A stretch of 64,000 bases of DNA from Sphingomonadales bacterium UBA2369 (GTDB lineage Bacteria; Pseudomonadota; Alphaproteobacteria; Sphingomonadales; Sphingomonadaceae), in contig DDTH01000014.1 in NCBI GenBank assembly GCA_002344055.1, positions 159,489 to 223,488 of the forward strand. Reading direction: 5' to 3'. The notes under the pieces were generated by a model, which saw nothing but the letters and a program-made list of their open reading frames with translations, did no database searches and was not told the DNA's origin. Both the position numbers and the translations under genes were made by a program. Below, piece by piece: positions 41,959-51,077 of the stretch (within the stretch, counting starts at the first letter, position 1; each line of letters opens with the position of its first letter).

Positions 41959-43095
41959 TTAGTCCTTGCTGCCGGCGACCCAGCGCAGGCCCCAATTGTA
42001 ATCGCGGTCCAGTTCGCTCTGGTCGCGATAGTAACGCACGATCCGCGTCGCCTTCAGAGCGCCGCGGTCATTTTCGATCAGCACCACGCCGCACAGGCGC
42101 TTGTCGTTGCGACCCTCGGTCATGCGCACTTCGATCGGCGGCTGATCCGGCATGGTCACGGTGACCACGCCGTCGGTCGACGACCAGTTCGGCGCGCCCT
42201 CGTAGATGTTGGCGAAGATGGCAAGGCGGCGGATTTCGTTCCACTGCGCGCCGTTGATGCGCAAGGTCTCGCCCTTCGACACATCGCCGGTGCGGTCGTC
42301 GCCATCCAGCTGCATGTAGGGCGGGCCGTAATAATCGCCGAAGACGTTGCCGAGCGCCTGCACGACGCCCTTCTGGCCGTTGGCAAGCTCGAGCAGGCAG
42401 CCGAGATCGAGATCAATCCCGCCGCCGCCGAAGAAGCCCTTTTTGCCGCGCGTCCAGTTCAGATTGATCACGATCTCGCCGAACGAGCCGCCGCGCTTTT
42501 CGAGGCTGACCGACTGGTTCGGCTTGTCGAGCGTCACTTTGCCGAGATTGACCGGACTCGCCGGAGGCGGCGGTGGGGGTGCAGCGGGCTCGTCCACCAC
42601 CACGCCGTAGGAACGGGCGAGCGGGCCGAGTCCGCCGTTAAAGCCCTGTCCCACCGCGCGGAATTTCCACTCATTGTTGCGTTTGTAGAGTTCGCCGAAG
42701 GTCATCGCGGCTTCGCTCGCGCCGGCCAACTGAGGCGCATAGCTGGCGACATCCGCCCCGCCGCCGCGCACGATTATGCGAGCGTTTGAGACACCGCCGA
42801 ACGTGCCCTTGTCGAGCGTGGCGCAGAAGACGATCTTCGCAATGTCGGCCGGAAGCCGGGACGGATCGACGTCGAAGGTTGTGCCGCCGGGTCCTTGCTG
42901 GCTCAACCTGACCGCGCCGCCGCCGCCTTCCTTCTGATTGTAAAAGACCATGTCATGGTCGCCGCGTACCTTGCCATTATCGGCCAGCAGATAGGCGGAG
43001 ACGTCGGCTTCGGAGCCGGATGGCACGCCAAGCTCAACGGAAATCGTCAGCGCGCCGCTGCCGACACCCGTATTGCCACCCTGCTGAAGCTCCAT
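41959..43095 (-). CDS. terA: TerA-like protein with two TerD-type domains
   Basis: A 378-aa protein. The N-terminal TerD-like domain (residues about 10-165) ends with FGELYKRNNEWKFRAVGQGF. After a Pro linker, the second domain (KVTLDKPNQSVSLEKRGGSF, FFGGGGIDLDLGCLLELANG, GDDRTGDVSKGETLRINGAQ) is of TerA type, ending with YYRDQSELDRDYNWGLRWVA. The N-terminal domain lacks the usual opening SLSKG, so it is a divergent copy. A 105-bp gap upstream separates it from the envelope genes and could hold an internal promoter. Confidence 0.88.
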   Translation of the reverse strand: MELQQGGNTGVGSGALTISVELGVPSGSEADVSAYLLADNGKVRGDHDMVFYNQKEGGGGAVRLSQQGPGGTTFDVDPSRLPADIAKIVFCATLDKGTFGGVSNARIIVRGGGADVASYAPQLAGASEAAMTFGELYKRNNEWKFRAVGQGFNGGLGPLARSYGVVVDEPAAPPPPPPASPVNLGKVTLDKPNQSVSLEKRGGSFGEIVINLNWTRGKKGFFGGGGIDLDLGCLLELANGQKGVVQALGNVFGDYYGPPYMQLDGDDRTGDVSKGETLRINGAQWNEIRRLAIFANIYEGAPNWSSTDGVVTVTMPDQPPIEVRMTEGRNDKRLCGVVLIENDRGALKATRIVRYYRDQSELDRDYNWGLRWVAGSKD

Positions 43096-43200
43096 AAACC
43101 ACCTCTTCGAGAAGACGGGCGCGCGAGCCGAACAGGGGCCGAGCGGACGCGAATCTCCGTATGGCGGGGCCAGTCGCGCCGCAACGGGAATCTGGTCCGA

Positions 43201-44970
43201 TCAGGTCCGGCAGCGCACCCAGACCTCGCCGTCGACCTCATAACTGTCGCCGTCCGGGGCGAGTTGGAAGGTGAACGGGCGGTCGGCGGCGCGGCCCTCC
43301 GTTGCTTCCGTCCGGACGATATCGCCTTCGGTCTCGATGATCCGGTACGTCTGTTGCTGGCGGCCGATTCGCGCGAGCAAGCGATCGCCGGTGACGATGT
43401 TTACGGCAGGATTGGCGCAGGCCGGGTCATTCTCCTCACGCCACCGCCCGGACAGGCGGGCCGCGCTGGTCAGGTCGAGAGTCGTGACATCGTCGGGCTT
43501 GATCGGGTCAGCTTCAGCAGCGGCGACCTCGAGGCGATAGGCGCCTGTCTCGCCGCGACCATAGCTCGTGGCGGTCAGGGTGTAGCGGCCGGCGCGGGGC
43601 AGGGTGACGAGCAGGCGGCTGTCGCGGCCGCCGCTTTCCGGGTCGTCGTCATTGCCGGTGGACAGGCCGGGGCCGCTAATCTCCAGTACCGGATCGAAAT
43701 CGGAGGAGGACAGGCTGATGTCGAGCCGCTCGCCACCGCGCGCGTCTATCACATAGGTGTCGGCAAAATGGCCCGCGCCGTTGCGCGTGTCGCTGGCGCT
43801 CAGGCTGCCTGCGACACTGGAGCCGATGGTGAGTTGTGGTGGTGTCGCGACGGTAGGGGCGGGTTCTGGAGCCGGTGTCGGCGTCGGCGCGGGGATCGCG
43901 ACGTTCGCCCCGGACTCTGTCGTGCGGCTGAGCCAGCCTTGCTGGTAGGCGATATAGCCGAGGCCGGCCACGGCGATGACGATCAAGGCGATCAGCAGCG
44001 GCACCAGCCAGTTTGCCGTCGGCATCGGCGGGTGGGACTGGGGGAGATAAGGCGGCGGTGCGGCCTTGGTCGGGTCGGGGCTGCCGGCCGCAAGTCCCGG
44101 GAGTTGCATAGCGGCGTACCACGAGGCCGCGTCGGGGAAACGTTCGGCGGGTTCGATCGAGAACCCACGGCGGATCGCGGCGAGAAAGGCGGGCGGATAG
44201 GGATCTCGATCGGGCAGGGCCGACAGGTTGGGATCGCGCCAGCGCTCCTCCCAAGGTGCGGGATCGCGGCCTTCGATCAGGCGGTAGAGCAGGGCCGAAG
44301 CCGCATGGATATCGGTAAGCGGGCCAAGTGGCTCGGCGGCGGTCGCGTCGGCGCGTTCGATCGGGCTGTAGCCGGGGCGGACGAATCCGTCCTGACTGCC
44401 GAGCAAAGCGATGAAAGCGCGGTTGTCGGTGGCGATGTCGCCAAGCTCGGTGCGACCGGACGCGATCGAGACCGTTTCCGGCGCGATGTCCAGGTGTGAA
44501 AGCCCCTGTGCATGGAGAGCGGCGATGGCATCGGCCAGATCGCCGGCAAAGCGCATGACCTGATCCGGCGAGAGCGCCGTGCCGGCCGCGAGCGCGGCGG
44601 ACAAAGGCGCGCCGGCCGGGCGGGTGACGAGCCAGGCGCCCCGGTCGGGGTCGTCGCTGGCGAAAGCATGGACGATCCGTGGCAGCGCCGGGTGCCTGAC
44701 CCTGGCGAGCTGCTCGGCTCGATCGAGGAACCGTGCCTGTCCGTCGGCCCAGGCGGTGGCGAACTTTTCCTCCGCCGGTTCCAGGCCGCCATCCTCCCGC
44801 CGCCGCACAATCCCCGCTGGGGCATATTCGCGGATGCGGACGGGTTGGCCATCGAGACGCGCGGTATAGACAAGCCCGTCGCCGACCCGGCCGACGAAGG
44901 CGATATCGTCGAACTCGATGCCGCCCAGACTCGAACTGCCGGGTGGGAGCGGGGTCACCTCATTGCTCAT
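43201..44970 (-). CDS. Membrane-bound kinase-like protein (probable pseudokinase) with PPC-like domain
   Basis: A 589-aa protein. Residues about 20-290 follow the Ser/Thr kinase fold, but key residues are changed. The VAIK lysine is Arg47 (PVRIREYA), HRDxKxxN is HLDIAPETV (residues 159-167), and the DFG place reads LGDIAT. One membrane helix (about 325-347) is followed by a Pro-rich linker. Then comes a PPC-like beta-sandwich (TYVIDARGGERLDISLSSSD) and a C-terminal segment with a Cys pair. So a cytoplasmic pseudokinase is linked to a periplasmic sensor-like part. ATG overlaps the preceding stop. Confidence 0.75.
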   Translation of the reverse strand: MSNEVTPLPPGSSSLGGIEFDDIAFVGRVGDGLVYTARLDGQPVRIREYAPAGIVRRREDGGLEPAEEKFATAWADGQARFLDRAEQLARVRHPALPRIVHAFASDDPDRGAWLVTRPAGAPLSAALAAGTALSPDQVMRFAGDLADAIAALHAQGLSHLDIAPETVSIASGRTELGDIATDNRAFIALLGSQDGFVRPGYSPIERADATAAEPLGPLTDIHAASALLYRLIEGRDPAPWEERWRDPNLSALPDRDPYPPAFLAAIRRGFSIEPAERFPDAASWYAAMQLPGLAAGSPDPTKAAPPPYLPQSHPPMPTANWLVPLLIALIVIAVAGLGYIAYQQGWLSRTTESGANVAIPAPTPTPAPEPAPTVATPPQLTIGSSVAGSLSASDTRNGAGHFADTYVIDARGGERLDISLSSSDFDPVLEISGPGLSTGNDDDPESGGRDSRLLVTLPRAGRYTLTATSYGRGETGAYRLEVAAAEADPIKPDDVTTLDLTSAARLSGRWREENDPACANPAVNIVTGDRLLARIGRQQQTYRIIETEGDIVRTEATEGRAADRPFTFQLAPDGDSYEVDGEVWVRCRT

Positions 44971-45509
44971 TGCGCGCCGCATTGCTGCCGCACCGCCGCC
45001 ATGCGTTCGGGCACTGCCGCCCCCAAAACCGCATTCTTCGCGGCGATCAATTCCTCCTCGCCCCCGCTCGACAGGGCTTCTGCGCGGGCATCGGCGGCCG
45101 GGAGTTCGACGATCACTTTCTCTCCCGGAAAATCGAGATTGCCGGTGGCGCGCTGGTTGGCGCGCAGGGTCAGATCGACGATGCGCGGGTCGCTGGCCAG
45201 ATCGTAGCAGATGAAGAAGCGCTCCCAGCTGTTGATCACGCGCTGGCGATCGGCCGGGATCTCGACGGTGAAGCGCGCCGCCTGATCCTCGGCACGGGGT
45301 TCGCCAGGTGTCCAGCGGGTGGTCCAGGCTGCGGCCAGCAGGACCAGGCCGAGGGTTGCGGCGATTACCGGAAGCATCGGCAGCTTAAGGCGGCGCGCCG
45401 GCGGCTGCGGCGGGGCGGGTGGTGATGGTGCGCCCAGGATGTCGGTCCGGCCCGATACGACGGGCGGCGCGGCTGAGCGCTCGCGGCGGGCCTTGGCGCG
45501 GGCGCTCAT
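44967..45509 (-). CDS. Single-pass membrane protein of unknown function
   Basis: A 180-aa protein with a basic N-terminus (MSARAKARRERSA), a Pro-rich stretch, and one membrane helix (LPMLPVIAATLGLVLLAAAW, about 45-64). About 115 periplasmic residues follow with a central strand-like FTVEIPADRQRVINSWERFF and a late Cys. I do not recognise the family. The N-terminus resembles that of the PBP gene product next door (both begin MSAR plus basic residues). Coupled on both sides by ATGA overlaps, so made in step with the PBP and the pseudokinase. Confidence 0.72.
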   Translation of the reverse strand: MSARAKARRERSAAPPVVSGRTDILGAPSPPAPPQPPARRLKLPMLPVIAATLGLVLLAAAWTTRWTPGEPRAEDQAARFTVEIPADRQRVINSWERFFICYDLASDPRIVDLTLRANQRATGNLDFPGEKVIVELPAADARAEALSSGGEEELIAAKNAVLGAAVPERMAAVRQQCGAQ

Positions 45510-48178
45510 GCGGCACCTCCTTGGCAGGGTGTGCCCATGAACCAGTTGCGGACGATCTCGTTGCGCAGCAGGCTGACGGCGTAGCGCAGGGCCGGCGTCC
45601 GCTCGCTGGCGGTGCGGGCCTGGAAATTGATCGCGACGGTGCGCAGCGAACAGGGGGCAGTATCTGGCGTGCCAGGGCGGTAGCGGCCGATCATCAGCAC
45701 CATGACGTGGCCCGTTCCCTCGCCAAGCGCGATCTGGGCGGGAACGCCTGTGACGCGGCCGGAGGGATCGGCGGTAATCTGGCGCAGCGCGGCGGGGTTG
45801 GCGTTGATCTGCTGCACCAGTTCGGCAATCCGGTTCGCGCTGGTGCCGAAGCGGTTGTTGCATTCCGGCCGCGCAGCGATGGCGCGGGCGGGTGGGATAG
45901 CCGCATCTTCGCCGACAGTGAGAAGGGCGCGCGCGGGAGCGCCTTCGCGGGGAGCGCGCGAAACCAGGCGCAGGCCGCAGCCGGATGCCGCGAAGTCGCG
46001 GAGCAAGGCTCGGCTGTCTTCGCCCAGGAAGGCGACGTTGGGTGTGCCGGTCTTGGCGAAGAAGCGGAATTCGTCGCCACCCGCCGTGGCCGGGAAGCCG
46101 GCGGCGATCAGGCCGCGGCCCGTGCCCTGGAGCACCACGGCCTTCAGACCTTCGATGAGCGCGCGCTGGGCCTGGCCGTTGACCGGCAGGCTAGCGGGGG
46201 GTTCTTCGCCGCTATCCTCGCTATGCTGGGTCAGACGGGCGGTGACCGCCTTGCCGGTCAGGATGCGGGCATAGGCCTGGGCGAGGCCCAAGGTGGTCCA
46301 GCGGCCGCGATTGCCGCCGAGGATCGTCATCACATAATCCTCGTAGAGACTGTCGACGACGCCAAGGCCGAAACCCTCGCGGTCGGGGCTGGCATTGGCG
46401 AGCAGGCGCGGGCGCTGGAAGGACGCGCCGCGCCAGAGCGGGCGGCGGTTGCTGTCGTCGGGCAGGCAGGCGGCGTCGCCGACGGGCGGGGGATCGTCGG
46501 GGCTGTTCGGGGCGATGCAGAACAGGGTGTAGAGCTGATTGGCCCAGCCTTGCCCCGCCGGCTGCCCGCTATGGACGGCGACGAGGCCGTTCTGGCCCGG
46601 CGTCGCGCTTTCCAGGAAGCGCATCGGCGGGCGGCAATCGCGCCGCTGGCCGCTCAACGTCCACGCCTCGTTCGAAGGGCCTTCGCAAGCGCCGCTGCGC
46701 AGACTGTCCGCGTCGGACAGGCCGAGCAGCATGAGGGCGGCCGCATATTTGTTGCTGGAATTGGCAAGGAAGGTGGTGAAATCCCAATCACCACCCGGGC
46801 CGCGATCGGGCACAGGCACGCCGAGATCAATGCCGACCAGCTGGCGGAACGGATCGGTGCGGGAAATGGTCAAAGTGGTGAGCGCCGGGAAGGCGTTGAC
46901 CACCGCCATCGCCATGGGCGGCTTGGCCGCGGAGCCAGCCACCAGCCGCACGAAATTGCTGTTCCGGTCCAGCATCTTGCGGTGCGACGGTGAGCCGCGC
47001 TGGCTGGGGTGAAGTTGTTCCTGCGCCACCGGGAAACTGGGCAGGGCCGCGACCTCGCCGGTCAGACCGTCCATCAGCACGGCGGCGGCGCGGAAGCTGG
47101 TGACGGTATCGCTACCGTACAGCGCCATGGCCTGAGTCTCGAGCGCCTGCTGGGCGACGGCGTGGAGGCGGCTCTGAAGGCTGGTCTGCAGCGAGTTCGC
47201 GCCGGTCCCGACTGCATATTCGACTGAGCGGGCGAGGCTGGCGAGGCTGGGATCGCGGACCCGGGCCGCATCGCCGCGCGCGCGGGAGATTGCGGGTTCG
47301 GACTGGACGAACTGGAAGCGCCGCGCACCACCGGGCCAGGCGAAGCTGAGAGAATCGCCGCTCTCAAGCAGCCGCCAAGCGACTTGGTAGGCGCCCCCCG
47401 GAGCGGCGTCCCGGCTGCCGATACGGACACTGACACTGTCTCGGTCGCGACGGGGAACGCGCAGCACCGCCGATCCGCCGATCCGGCGCAGGTGTGCGAT
47501 CGCAGTCGGAGCGCCGTCGATATTGGCGATGAAGGTAAGGTCGGTCGTGGAATCCGCTTCTGCGCGCTCCTCGGCATCAGGATTGACGGGCGCGGCGGTG
47601 CGCATCAGGTCTATCTGGCGCGGGCGGCCGGCTGCGCCCGGGCGCGGGCTGGCGATCAACCAGGCGATCGGCGTACCGCGTTCGTCCAGCAATTGCTGCG
47701 TCACCTGGGTATCGGCGAAAAGCAGGCTGCCGCGCCAGCCGCTGACCCCGTCATAGGCGCCGCCGACGACATGGGCGCGCGGATCGATACCCAGGCGGCT
47801 GCCGTCGTAACGCCAGATGGCGGGGTCGAGCGTCGCCATGTCCTCGCGCAGATAGGAGGTCGCGATGAAGCGGTCGAAGCTGGCGGGGACATCGCCGCCG
47901 CGCGCGCGTTCGACCCGGCCGTCGGCGTCGCCCGCTTCGCCCTGGCTCGGAACCGGGTAGAGCCAGCCTTCCGCGATCGCGGCGGTGACGATGGAAGAAT
48001 AGCCGTCCGCGCGCGCTTCTGGTGGGTGCAGGAGGGTGCGGATCAGCGGCAGAAAGGCGATGGCGGCGGCCAGTAGCCCGAGCAGCAGGATCGGCAGCGG
48101 CGCGTTCGGGAGCGGCCGGGCGGCCGGAGTGCCGGACGCGGCGGCGGCGGCGCGGCGGCGTTCGCTGCGGGCGCTCAT
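45506..48178 (-). CDS. Divergent penicillin-binding protein (transpeptidase) of the Ter operon
   Basis: An 890-aa single-pass periplasmic protein (helix at about 28-46). All three penicillin-binding motifs are present in order: SxxK at Ser416-Lys419 (AGSAAKPPMA), SxN at 474-476 (ANSSNKYAA), KTGT at 709-712 (FFAKTGTPNVA). It is therefore probably an active D,D-transpeptidase, although the rest is unlike FtsI or PBP2. The N-terminal 350 residues form an unassigned domain. It follows a SEDS-like gene with an ATGA overlap, the classical SEDS/class B PBP pairing. Start at 48178, since upstream frame overlaps the SEDS gene. Confidence 0.8.
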   Translation of the reverse strand: MSARSERRRAAAAASGTPAARPLPNAPLPILLLGLLAAAIAFLPLIRTLLHPPEARADGYSSIVTAAIAEGWLYPVPSQGEAGDADGRVERARGGDVPASFDRFIATSYLREDMATLDPAIWRYDGSRLGIDPRAHVVGGAYDGVSGWRGSLLFADTQVTQQLLDERGTPIAWLIASPRPGAAGRPRQIDLMRTAAPVNPDAEERAEADSTTDLTFIANIDGAPTAIAHLRRIGGSAVLRVPRRDRDSVSVRIGSRDAAPGGAYQVAWRLLESGDSLSFAWPGGARRFQFVQSEPAISRARGDAARVRDPSLASLARSVEYAVGTGANSLQTSLQSRLHAVAQQALETQAMALYGSDTVTSFRAAAVLMDGLTGEVAALPSFPVAQEQLHPSQRGSPSHRKMLDRNSNFVRLVAGSAAKPPMAMAVVNAFPALTTLTISRTDPFRQLVGIDLGVPVPDRGPGGDWDFTTFLANSSNKYAAALMLLGLSDADSLRSGACEGPSNEAWTLSGQRRDCRPPMRFLESATPGQNGLVAVHSGQPAGQGWANQLYTLFCIAPNSPDDPPPVGDAACLPDDSNRRPLWRGASFQRPRLLANASPDREGFGLGVVDSLYEDYVMTILGGNRGRWTTLGLAQAYARILTGKAVTARLTQHSEDSGEEPPASLPVNGQAQRALIEGLKAVVLQGTGRGLIAAGFPATAGGDEFRFFAKTGTPNVAFLGEDSRALLRDFAASGCGLRLVSRAPREGAPARALLTVGEDAAIPPARAIAARPECNNRFGTSANRIAELVQQINANPAALRQITADPSGRVTGVPAQIALGEGTGHVMVLMIGRYRPGTPDTAPCSLRTVAINFQARTASERTPALRYAVSLLRNEIVRNWFMGTPCQGGAA

Positions 48179-51054
48179 GCTCGCCTCGCCACGGACAGGC
48201 CGATACGGGCCAGCAGGAACAGGGACAGCCCCTCGATCAGGTCGGCGCCCGACGATGCGGACAGCAGGTAGATGTTGCGCCCGGTAAACGGCACCAGCAG
48301 CAAATTCGCCAGCACCATGTAGGCCGCCGCGCCAAAGAGCGTCCACATCGCGAGCGCACCGGCGAGATTGGGCCAGGCGGCGGGCTGCGGCACCCGGCGC
48401 GAAACAGCGGCGCCTGCCGCTGCAGCAATCACAAATATTAGTGAAAGCGCCCCGAGGCGACCGAACGGAGCCATTAAATGCGAGGCGCTGAGATAGTCGC
48501 TGAGGTGGGTCGCCTGCAGCCGGAAGGAGCCGAGGTCCACCGGGCTGAGCCAGCCGCGGCCCAGGAGGGTGCCGGTCAGTTCGTAGAGCAGAACGCTTTG
48601 GTCGAGCTGCACCGCCGCAGCGCGATTGCCGATGGCCGGAATCTGATCGGGCGCGAAGACCGCGCGCAGACGCAGCCAGTTTGGGTCACTGCTTCTTTCA
48701 TCGACCGAATAAGCGACACGCTGCTCAAGCGGCGCATCCTCGCCCGGAGGCGGGGTGAGTGCGACGAAGGCCCACAGCGCGAGGTAGAGGCCGGCGAGGC
48801 CTGCGACCGGGGCGGCCCAAAGGGCGGTTGCGATGCGGTCTTTTCCTTCGTCGCGCCAGCGCCGAAGCCGCCAGAGCGCGACCCCGGCGATGGGCGGCAA
48901 ATGGACCAAGGCGAAGCCGACATCGTTTATGACGATGGCGACCAGCCCGGCACCGGCCGCGAGTGCGGCGAGGAACCAGAAGCCGAAGCGACGGCGCTGC
49001 TCGGGATTGGCCTCCGCCTGCGCGACGATGGCGGCGACACAGATCAGCAGGAGCGGAACGTACACCGCCGACAAGGCGAAGCCGAAGAAGCGCTCGCGAT
49101 AACCGAGCAGGCCGAGAACGATGCGGACGCCGACGATGAGGGCCAGGAGGATCGGCCAGAAGGTCGGGGGGTGGTGGAGAAGAGCGGAAGCTCGACGAAT
49201 TAAGCCCTTCCCCCTTGTGGGAAGGGGTTGGGGTGGGGACTCAGCCGCGTCCGCGGCTGAAGAGACTGAGTTCACCTCAGGCGAAGGAGTCTCTCCGGCG
49301 GCAGACGCCGCCGCCCCCCTACCTCGATCCTCCCCCACAAGGGGGGAGGAAGGTTTCAACCCGAGCGTCGACGTCCGCAGCAACAGCGACGCGACCGCAA
49401 GCCCCGTCAGCACCATGCCGATAAAGTCGGGTCGCCCGAGCCACCACCAGATCGCGGCGAGCGCGAGGCCAAGAAAGGTGCCGACCGAGGCCAGCGTCGA
49501 AAGCGCGCTCTCGTCGCGGCGGCGCACGGCGATCAGGATAGCGGGAAGGGCGACCATCGCCACGGCGGCATCGGCGTAGATCGGGCGCCAGTTCAAAGCC
49601 GCGTCGTTAAAGACACCCTCGATGCCGATGATCGTGCGAACGACGAGCAGATATTGCACCAGGCTGAGCAGGATGCCGTCAAGCGGCCGGTCGCGCCACA
49701 CTTTCTCGCTCGCGGCATGGACGATGAAGGCGACCGCGAAGGCCAGCATGATCAGCAGCCAGGGAATGCCCATGCGATCGACGCTGAACTCGATCTGCCG
49801 CACAACCGGGCCGCCAAGGCCCTCGCGCTGATCGTCGAGCGGTGAGGAAAAGGCGAAGCGGGTACTTTCGCACAGGTTGAAGCGGTCGATGGGGAGACCG
49901 GCTGCGGCGCTGGCCAGCACGCCGTCGGGACGATTGCCGAAGCTGCTCAATGCGAAGGCTTCGGGCGAAACCTGATCGGGGCTGGTCGCGAGCCGGGAAA
50001 GCGGCTGGGCGCATTGCCCGATCGCGACCATTTCCGGCGTGTCGAGCGAAAGCGAGAAGCGCCGCGCGGCGGGTTCGGTCGCAAGCGTGTGGCCAACCGA
50101 GAAACTGCGGATCTCGCGTAGCGCATTGCCGCGTACGCCGAGGATCGCGAGATGCAGGCTGCCGCTTTCGGCGAGCGGCACCTGCTCGGCAAGGTTGGGG
50201 CGAACGATGGAGCCGTCGGCGCGTCGGATGCGGGCGCCGGGATCGAGCAGCATGGCTTGCCAGGCGTGGCCATTGGGGCCGCCGCGCTGGAACAGGAAAC
50301 TCAACGCGGGCTGGTTGCGGTCGGCTATCGCAGGCGTATCGCAGCCGGTGTTGCCCGGTGCGTCGCAAAGCAATTGGCTGAGGCGGTGGATTCGGTCGGC
50401 CGGACCGTAGGGTTCGACCCAGCCATAGGGGCCGGGGCGCAGGCTCATGTTGCGGACATCGTCGCCCGCGGTAAGCGTGCCGCCGGCGTCAAACGTCCAC
50501 CAGCGGCCATTGCGATCGCAGTCGCGCAGGCAGATGCTGTCGCCGCTGGTCAGATCGAGCGCACCGGTGAAGCTGCGGCTTCCACTCTCGTCGCGCGCGA
50601 CCACGAGCGCACCCCCGCCACCCGCGCGGGTCGTAAGGTTCAGGATCGGAGTGGCGCCCGCCCGGTGATCGAGGCGGACGATCGCGCCATCGACCGACGC
50701 GCCGTTCCAGTCGTTGACGACAAGATCGACGCAGCCTCGCAGCCGTCCCACAACGAAGACCGGAGTGTCGCCCGCGCGAAAATAATCCTCGCAGCCGGGC
50801 ACAGCGACCGTCTGAGCACGGCCGCCCTGCAGCTGGCGTTCGGTGACGTTCATACCGTTCGCGAAGAGGCGGAGCGCATCGAACCGGTCGCTCGCGCAAC
50901 CGCTCGGGATCAGGGCGAGGAGCAAGAAGGGCGGAATCAGGGTCCGCAGCCACAGCTGCCATTTCGGCTGTCCTGCCGCGCCGCGCCCGCGCCAGAGCAG
51001 CCAGGCCAGCGCAAGGCTGAGCAAAGTGAAGGTGACGCCTGCGCCGCTCGGCAT
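48175..51054 (-). CDS. Divergent SEDS (FtsW/RodA-like) membrane protein with large N-terminal domain
   Basis: A 959-aa protein. A first helix pair encloses a soluble domain of about 380 residues; then about ten helices follow. The C-terminal part resembles SEDS glycosyltransferases: VAIVINDVGFALVHLP for the QPDLGTA segment, QSVLLYELTGTLLGRGWL for the QSxxAxGSGGxxGxG loop, SDYLSASHLMAPFGRLG for the PEAHTDFIFAxxxEELG loop, and LLVPFTGRNIYLLSASSGAD for the LPFxSxGG end. The Asp of the HTDF motif is replaced. It is partnered with the PBP by an ATGA overlap. A palindromic repeat interrupts it in frame (49203-49353). Confidence 0.65.
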   Translation of the reverse strand: MPSGAGVTFTLLSLALAWLLWRGRGAAGQPKWQLWLRTLIPPFLLLALIPSGCASDRFDALRLFANGMNVTERQLQGGRAQTVAVPGCEDYFRAGDTPVFVVGRLRGCVDLVVNDWNGASVDGAIVRLDHRAGATPILNLTTRAGGGGALVVARDESGSRSFTGALDLTSGDSICLRDCDRNGRWWTFDAGGTLTAGDDVRNMSLRPGPYGWVEPYGPADRIHRLSQLLCDAPGNTGCDTPAIADRNQPALSFLFQRGGPNGHAWQAMLLDPGARIRRADGSIVRPNLAEQVPLAESGSLHLAILGVRGNALREIRSFSVGHTLATEPAARRFSLSLDTPEMVAIGQCAQPLSRLATSPDQVSPEAFALSSFGNRPDGVLASAAAGLPIDRFNLCESTRFAFSSPLDDQREGLGGPVVRQIEFSVDRMGIPWLLIMLAFAVAFIVHAASEKVWRDRPLDGILLSLVQYLLVVRTIIGIEGVFNDAALNWRPIYADAAVAMVALPAILIAVRRRDESALSTLASVGTFLGLALAAIWWWLGRPDFIGMVLTGLAVASLLLRTSTLGLKPSSPLVGEDRGRGAAASAAGETPSPEVNSVSSAADAAESPPQPLPTRGKGLIRRASALLHHPPTFWPILLALIVGVRIVLGLLGYRERFFGFALSAVYVPLLLICVAAIVAQAEANPEQRRRFGFWFLAALAAGAGLVAIVINDVGFALVHLPPIAGVALWRLRRWRDEGKDRIATALWAAPVAGLAGLYLALWAFVALTPPPGEDAPLEQRVAYSVDERSSDPNWLRLRAVFAPDQIPAIGNRAAAVQLDQSVLLYELTGTLLGRGWLSPVDLGSFRLQATHLSDYLSASHLMAPFGRLGALSLIFVIAAAAGAAVSRRVPQPAAWPNLAGALAMWTLFGAAAYMVLANLLLVPFTGRNIYLLSASSGADLIEGLSLFLLARIGLSVARRA
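49203..49353. repeat. REPIN-like palindrome inserted in frame within the SEDS-like gene
   Basis: Two inverted arms (CCCTTCCCCCTTGTGGGAAG...GGGTTGGGGTGGGG and CCTCCCCCACAAGGGGGGAG), with small hairpins between them, have the same layout as the intergenic units at 22329 and 23663. Here the unit lies inside the gene and is translated as about 50 Pro/Ser/Ala-rich residues (about 568-617) in a loop between helices without breaking the frame. Confidence 0.75.
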
Positions 51055-51077
51055 GATCTAGAACAGCCGGACCAAGG

